A stretch of 20,503 nt of DNA from CAIKZY01 sp044345075 (GTDB lineage Bacteria; Actinomycetota; Actinomycetes; S36-B12), in contig JBIJBU010000019.1 of NCBI GenBank assembly GCA_044345075.1, forward strand, positions 1 through 20,503, given 5' to 3'. The translations under genes and the position numbers were made by a program. Numbering within the stretch: the stretch's first letter is position 1; each line of letters starts with the position of its first letter. Of this stretch, positions 15,092-20,503 are shown piece after piece. Below the pieces are notes generated by a model. That model was not told where the DNA came from and searched no databases. It worked only from the letters and a program-made list of their open reading frames with translations.

Positions 15092-17242
15092 GTGGATCCC
15101 AACCTCGAATCCCTGGCGACCGCATATGGAGTGGCCACCTCCTATGTCGATCAGGGCGGGGTGCACGTCGATGTCAGCGAGGACACCGTGCTCGCGGTGC
15201 TTGCCGCTCTCGGCACTGATCTTCGCGAAGTTGTCGATCGCCCGGCTGCCATGGCCGCCGTCGCCGAATCCGTGCGGCTTCGCGACTGGCGTCGCATGCT
15301 GCCGCCGGTCGTCGTTGCCACGCAGGGGAGTGCACGCTCGGTGTGGATACATGTTCGCGATGGCGCCCCGGCCTCGGCTTATGTGATCACCGAATCAGGT
15401 GAGCGCGTGGAACTCATGCAGGTCGACAACTGGACGCGACCGGTCGAGGTTGACGGCCAGATGATCGGTGAGGCTTCCTTCGCCATCCCCGTTGATCTTC
15501 CGCTTGGGTGGCACGTGCTGCACGCCGAGAGCGACGACCGACAGGCGCAGGCTTCACTGGTCATGACGCCCGCGCGAATTGATCCTGATTCAATCGCCGG
15601 CGATCGTCAGTGGGGCTTCATGGCGCAGGTCTATGCGACGCGCTCTCGAGAGTCCTGGGGGATCGGAGACCTTCATGATCTCGCCACGCTCGCGGCGTGG
15701 AGCGGCAGCGAACTCGGAGCCGGGTTCGTCCTCATCAATCCGCTGCACGCGGCAACCCCCGTCTCGCCAATCGAGAACTCGCCGTACCTGCCGGTGACAC
15801 GTCGATTCACGAATCCCATTTACCTGCATGTCGAGGACATCGCGGAGTTCGAAGAACTGAAGAAGAAGCAGCGCAAGCAACTGGAGGAAAGCGCTGAACC
15901 ACTGCGGGCGATGAACCTCACGTCAGATCTCCTTGATCGCGATGCTGTCTGGGCAGTTAAGAGCGCAGCATTCGCCGAGGTATTCGAAGCGGGCTTGTCG
16001 AAGCAGCGGCGCGCAGAGTTCGAGGCTTACTGCTCAGCGCAGGGAGTCGGCCTGCGTGATTTCGCGACCTGGTGCGCGATGAACGAGATTCTCGGCAACG
16101 ATCCGTCGGCATGGTCATTTGACTATGCGCGACCTGATTCGCCTGCAGTCGCGGTCTTCCGGGCGAAGAACTCAGACCTCGTCGAGTTCCATATGTGGAT
16201 GCAGTGGCAGATGGATCAGCAGCTCGCCGCCACGCAGAAAGCCGCGCGCGATGCGGGCATGGCCATCGGCATCATGGCCGATCTCGCTGTTGGGGTTCAC
16301 CCGTCAGGCGCCGACGCCTGGGCTCTGCAGGATGTTCTCGCTCGCGGGGTTTCAGTCGGCGCTCCTCCTGATATGTACAACCAGATGGGTCAGGACTGGT
16401 CGCAGCCGCCGTGGCGACCCGATGCCCTCGCCGACGCCGGCTACCTGCCGTATCGCGATCTTCTGCGCACGATCTTGCGTCACGCCGGCGGCCTGCGCAT
16501 CGATCACGTTCTCGGGCTCTTCCGACTGTGGTGGGTGCCGGCCGGCATGGGTGCGCGCAACGGCACCTTCGTGCGCTTCGATCACGACGCGATGATCGGC
16601 ATCTTGTGCCTCGAGGCGCAGCGCGCCGGCGCGATCGTCGTGGGCGAGGATCTCGGCACCGTCGAGCCATGGGTGCGCGACGTGCTCGCTGCCCGCGGCA
16701 TCCTCGGCACGGTTATCTCCTGGTTCGAGCGCACCGACGGCTTCATCACGCCATTGAATGACTGGCGACGCGACATCCTGGCCAGCGTCACCGTGCATGA
16801 CCTGCCTCCGACTGCGGGTTTCCTGCGCGATGAGCACGTGCGCATCCGCGAGACGCTCGACTTGCTTACCACCGATCCCGCCGACGAGTACTCGAATGCC
16901 AGGCACGATCGTGAGCAGTGGGCTCAGCTGTTGCGTGACGCCGGGTTCTTGGCCGTCGACGCCGATCTTGACTCCGACGCCGGACTCGACGCAATGGCTA
17001 TCGCCCTGCACCGAGCGGTGGGCTCTACGAAGGCCCGACTCGTGGGAGTTGGCCTACCCGATGTCGTCGGTGACCGTCGGGCGCAGAACCAGCCAGGCAC
17101 CTACCTGGAATACCCGAACTGGCGTGTGCCGATGACCGATTCCGCAGGCCGTCCAGTGCTCCTTGAGGACGTCATGGCAGGGCCGGAACTCCTTGGCCCG
17201 ATGGTCGACGCCGTGCGCAGGGCGACGCACGGGCATGAATAG
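15092..17242 (+). CDS. malQ: 4-alpha-glucanotransferase (amylomaltase, GH77)
   Basis: 716 aa, the length of the actinobacterial/enterobacterial MalQ form with an N-terminal extension (about 1-165) before the GH77 barrel. It transfers alpha-1,4-glucan segments between maltooligosaccharides in glycogen and maltodextrin metabolism. Barrel landmarks are WGFMAQVYATRSRESWGIGDL and NPLHAATP, with SPYLPVTRRFTNPIYL for the sugar-binding loop. Catalytic residues are nucleophile D471 in LRIDHVLG, acid/base E519 in VGEDLG, and D570 in VHDLPPTAG. A short Lys/Glu-rich helix (EELKKKQRKQLEESAE) marks an inserted linker. The GTG at 15092 is preferred to an in-frame TTG at 15056 because a strong promoter puts the transcript start on it. 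The stop is 9 bases before the CtaJ-like gene, so read-through transcription is likely. Confidence 0.95.
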   Translation: MDPNLESLATAYGVATSYVDQGGVHVDVSEDTVLAVLAALGTDLREVVDRPAAMAAVAESVRLRDWRRMLPPVVVATQGSARSVWIHVRDGAPASAYVITESGERVELMQVDNWTRPVEVDGQMIGEASFAIPVDLPLGWHVLHAESDDRQAQASLVMTPARIDPDSIAGDRQWGFMAQVYATRSRESWGIGDLHDLATLAAWSGSELGAGFVLINPLHAATPVSPIENSPYLPVTRRFTNPIYLHVEDIAEFEELKKKQRKQLEESAEPLRAMNLTSDLLDRDAVWAVKSAAFAEVFEAGLSKQRRAEFEAYCSAQGVGLRDFATWCAMNEILGNDPSAWSFDYARPDSPAVAVFRAKNSDLVEFHMWMQWQMDQQLAATQKAARDAGMAIGIMADLAVGVHPSGADAWALQDVLARGVSVGAPPDMYNQMGQDWSQPPWRPDALADAGYLPYRDLLRTILRHAGGLRIDHVLGLFRLWWVPAGMGARNGTFVRFDHDAMIGILCLEAQRAGAIVVGEDLGTVEPWVRDVLAARGILGTVISWFERTDGFITPLNDWRRDILASVTVHDLPPTAGFLRDEHVRIRETLDLLTTDPADEYSNARHDREQWAQLLRDAGFLAVDADLDSDAGLDAMAIALHRAVGSTKARLVGVGLPDVVGDRRAQNQPGTYLEYPNWRVPMTDSAGRPVLLEDVMAGPELLGPMVDAVRRATHGHE

Positions 17243-17251
17243 GATTGCGGC

Positions 17252-17503
17252 GTGAACGCAGGACAAGCACTCGCACTCTTCGCAGGCATCCCGATCGGCT
17301 TCGCCGTGATCGTGGCCATCGCTGTTTCCGCACCCAAGTGGATGCGCGGCGATCGTCACTCCGGCTTGCCGGGTGAGCCCACTGCCGAAGGCCCCGTCTT
17401 CATTGCCAGTTCGGGCTCTGCTCCCGATCCGTCGATCATCCCGCGCGAGATTGGCGTGGGTTCATCCTCATTCGTAGGAGGTGGCGCACATGGAAGCTTC
17501 TGA
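17252..17503 (+). CDS. ctaJ: CtaJ-like subunit of aa3-type cytochrome oxidase
   Basis: 83 aa with one membrane helix near the N-terminus (about residues 5-27, ALALFAGIPIGFAVIVAIAV), a short basic stretch, and a hydrophilic tail ending VGGGAHGSF. Size, one helix and the glycine-rich ending resemble, from memory, mycobacterial CtaJ (ending IGGGASGKW), an accessory subunit of cytochrome oxidase in the actinobacterial III2IV2 supercomplex. In mycobacteria it is also encoded beside the DUF5130 gene near pepN and glbO, as here. The GTG follows AGGA (17241-17244) by 7 bases; that AGGA overlaps the malQ stop TAG. The gene overlaps the next one by 14 bases, and its last codons carry the downstream ribosome binding site. 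Without an alignment the CtaJ identity stays probable, not certain. Confidence 0.65.
   Translation: MNAGQALALFAGIPIGFAVIVAIAVSAPKWMRGDRHSGLPGEPTAEGPVFIASSGSAPDPSIIPREIGVGSSSFVGGGAHGSF
17476..17483 (+). promoter_or_regulatory. Strong ribosome binding site for the DUF5130 gene
   Basis: AGGAGGTG lies inside the end of the CtaJ-like gene, six bases before the ATG at 17490. It is nearly the full complement of the 16S rRNA tail and chooses this ATG over the GTG at 17481, which is part of the site itself. Confidence 0.8.
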
Positions 17504-17876
17504 TCTGACCCCCAAGCAGCGCGTGGCGATCACGGACGCCGTCGAGCTCGCTCGTGAGATCTCCGGACGCTGCTTCGCGGTTTACGTCGGCCCACTCGAG
17601 CAGGGTCGCGACTCGGCTATCGCCAAGCACGCCCAGATCCCTGGCGCTCAGACCTCAGTGCTGATCGCCGTTGACCCGGTGGCACGCACCATCGACATCA
17701 TCACCGGCACCCAGGCCGCGATCGACATCGATGACCGTTCGTGTGAACTCGCAGTCCTGGCGATGCGCTCGAATTTCGAAGCCGATGATCTTGTCGGCGG
17801 AATCCGCGCCGGTGCGATGCTGCTTGCCGAGCACGCTCGTGCCCCGCGTGTGCTGCACCTGAACGAGCCTGCCTAA
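17490..17876 (+). CDS. DUF5130 family protein (Rv2468c-like)
   Basis: 128 aa soluble alpha/beta protein without signal peptide or membrane segment. Recognisable stretches are SGRCFAVYVGPL near residue 25, VLIAVDPVARTIDIITG in the middle and FEADDLVGGIRAGAMLLAEHA towards the end, typical of the actinobacterial DUF5130 family. The fold recalls TPM-domain proteins (a strand-helix order with a VDP and ITG core), which is only a resemblance. In mycobacteria the homologue is encoded next to ctaJ and, as I recall, was seen with purified respiratory supercomplex, so a role in oxidase assembly or association is possible. It is translated from its own strong Shine-Dalgarno within the overlapping upstream gene. 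Only 19 bases separate its stop from the convergent DsbA-like gene. Confidence 0.8.
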   Translation: MEASDLTPKQRVAITDAVELAREISGRCFAVYVGPLEQGRDSAIAKHAQIPGAQTSVLIAVDPVARTIDIITGTQAAIDIDDRSCELAVLAMRSNFEADDLVGGIRAGAMLLAEHARAPRVLHLNEPA

Positions 17877-17895
17877 GCCTGCTTGCGCTGGCCGC

Positions 17896-18513
17896 CTACT
17901 CGAATGAGGGGCTGGCCGTGCGGGTGCGCTTGATCTCGTAGAAACCCGGCGTACCGGCCACGAGCAATGTGCCGTCCCAGAGCCTGCCTGCGGCATCGCC
18001 GCGAGGGGTAGGTGTCACCACGGGGCCGAAGAAGGCGATCTGCTTGCCATCGGCGCCTGGAACAGCGATCACCGGAGTGCCGACATCCTCGCCCACAAGT
18101 GAGATGCCCTCCGCGTGGCTAGCGCGAAGATCCGCATCGACTGCGTCGGAATGCGCGAACTCTGCGAGTGCGGCCGGGAGACCGACCTCGGCAAGTGACT
18201 CGGCGATCACTGCATCGAAATCCTCGCGTTGTCCGAGATGAATGCGAGTTCCGATGGCGGTGTACAGGGGCAAGATCACCTCGTCGCCGTGAGCGTTACG
18301 TGCGGCGATGATCACGCGTACCGGGCCCCAGGCGCGCTTCATCAGCTCGACGTACTTCTCCGGGAGTTCGCGTCCGTCGTTGAGCACGGCCAGCGACATC
18401 ACGTGCCAGCGCACGTTCACCTCGCGTACCTGTTCCACCTCGAGCATCCAGCGGGAGGTCATCCAGGCCCACGGGCAAGCGGGGTCGAACCAGAAATCTG
18501 CGGTGACGCTCAC
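17896..18513 (-). CDS. Rv2466c-like DsbA-family (mycothiol-dependent) oxidoreductase
   Basis: 205 aa thioredoxin-fold protein with an alpha-helical insertion. It closely follows M. tuberculosis Rv2466c, a mycothiol-dependent reductase: ADFWFDPACPWAWMTSRWM, VRWHVMSLAVLN, MKRAWGPVRV, GEDVGTPVI, FFGPV and KRTRT all have clear counterparts. The active site reads C13-P-W-A16, whereas Rv2466c has CPWC, so the resolving cysteine is absent and only the nucleophilic one remains. A mixed disulfide with mycothiol as the only redox partner would then be expected. No signal peptide is present; it is cytoplasmic. The GTG start has GAGGAG (18524-18519 on the minus strand) five bases upstream. It is divergent from pepN, as Rv2466c is from Rv2467 in M. 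tuberculosis. Confidence 0.9.
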   Translation of the reverse strand: MSVTADFWFDPACPWAWMTSRWMLEVEQVREVNVRWHVMSLAVLNDGRELPEKYVELMKRAWGPVRVIIAARNAHGDEVILPLYTAIGTRIHLGQREDFDAVIAESLAEVGLPAALAEFAHSDAVDADLRASHAEGISLVGEDVGTPVIAVPGADGKQIAFFGPVVTPTPRGDAAGRLWDGTLLVAGTPGFYEIKRTRTASPSFE

Positions 18514-18549
18514 GTGGGCTCCTCGGGTGGCTCCCTTGCATCAGGCGCA

Positions 18550-18574
18550 TAGGGTTGTCCCATCCTAAGGAGGT
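18550..18574 (+). promoter_or_regulatory. Candidate -10 box and Shine-Dalgarno of pepN
   Basis: TAGGGT at 18550-18555 is a possible -10 box without a clear -35. AAGGAGGT at 18567-18574 is a strong ribosome binding site six bases before the GTG at 18581. Unlike malQ, ettA and the peptidase gene, pepN therefore has a short leader and conventional initiation. Confidence 0.6.
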
Positions 18575-18580
18575 CATCGC

Positions 18581-20503
<1,923 letters not shown>

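Noticed and set aside
17877..17895. Intrinsic terminator between the convergent DUF5130 and DsbA-like genes
   Set aside because: Only 19 bases, with no strong stem and no T tract.

Overview
The window is a dense, high-GC stretch (by eye, not counted) from a free-living actinomycete-type bacterium. Three things point that way: GTG/ATG starts with several apparently leaderless promoters, actinobacterial family members (group II truncated haemoglobin GlbO, a CtaJ-like cytochrome oxidase subunit, DUF5130, a mycothiol-dependent Rv2466c-like DsbA), and a gene neighbourhood that recalls, in rearranged form, the Mycobacterium tuberculosis region around Rv2466c-Rv2477c. The species cannot be fixed. 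A Brp/Blh retinal-forming dioxygenase suggests a rhodopsin-bearing, possibly aquatic, lineage. No gap between genes exceeds about 80 bases. I see no tRNA, rRNA, CRISPR array, insertion sequence or prophage.

Region 1 (25-6243, + strand) reads as one co-directional block. It holds a DszC/SfnC-type flavin monooxygenase that looks like an acyl-CoA dehydrogenase, an NtaA/SnaA/DszA-type FMN monooxygenase, an O-acetylhomoserine sulfhydrylase (MetY), a small CoA-binding protein, and an NHLRC2-like thioredoxin/NHL-propeller protein. The first three suggest oxidative release of sulfur from an organosulfur compound and its routing into homocysteine/methionine. That link is inference. A GC-rich hairpin sits just before metY.

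Region 2 (6212-10091): a minus-strand blh gene overlaps the end of the NHL gene tail to tail. Across a 5'-to-5' gap of 69 bases or less holding a small palindrome lies the plus-strand operon ettA, a hotdog thioesterase, and an unknown conserved actinobacterial gene (Rv2474c-like by position and size).

Region 3 (10088-15015, - strand) is a tightly coupled four-gene operon: prolyl oligopeptidase, MscS-type channel, NAD(P)-binding SDR with DUF2867, and glbO. Its last stop codon shares a CTAG palindrome with the stop of the convergent region 2 operon.

Region 4 (15092-20503): malQ starts from a very good leaderless promoter divergent from the peptidase operon. It is followed by ctaJ-like and DUF5130 genes (respiratory supercomplex-associated in mycobacteria, from memory). 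Then come a minus-strand Rv2466c-like DsbA protein with CPWA instead of CPWC, and divergent pepN (aminopeptidase N), which runs off the end of the window.

I found no defence system or obviously unprecedented system. The most interesting items are the sulfur operon, the isolated blh gene, the oxygen/haem/thiol gene cluster around glbO-ctaJ-Rv2466c, and the recurring leaderless start architecture.
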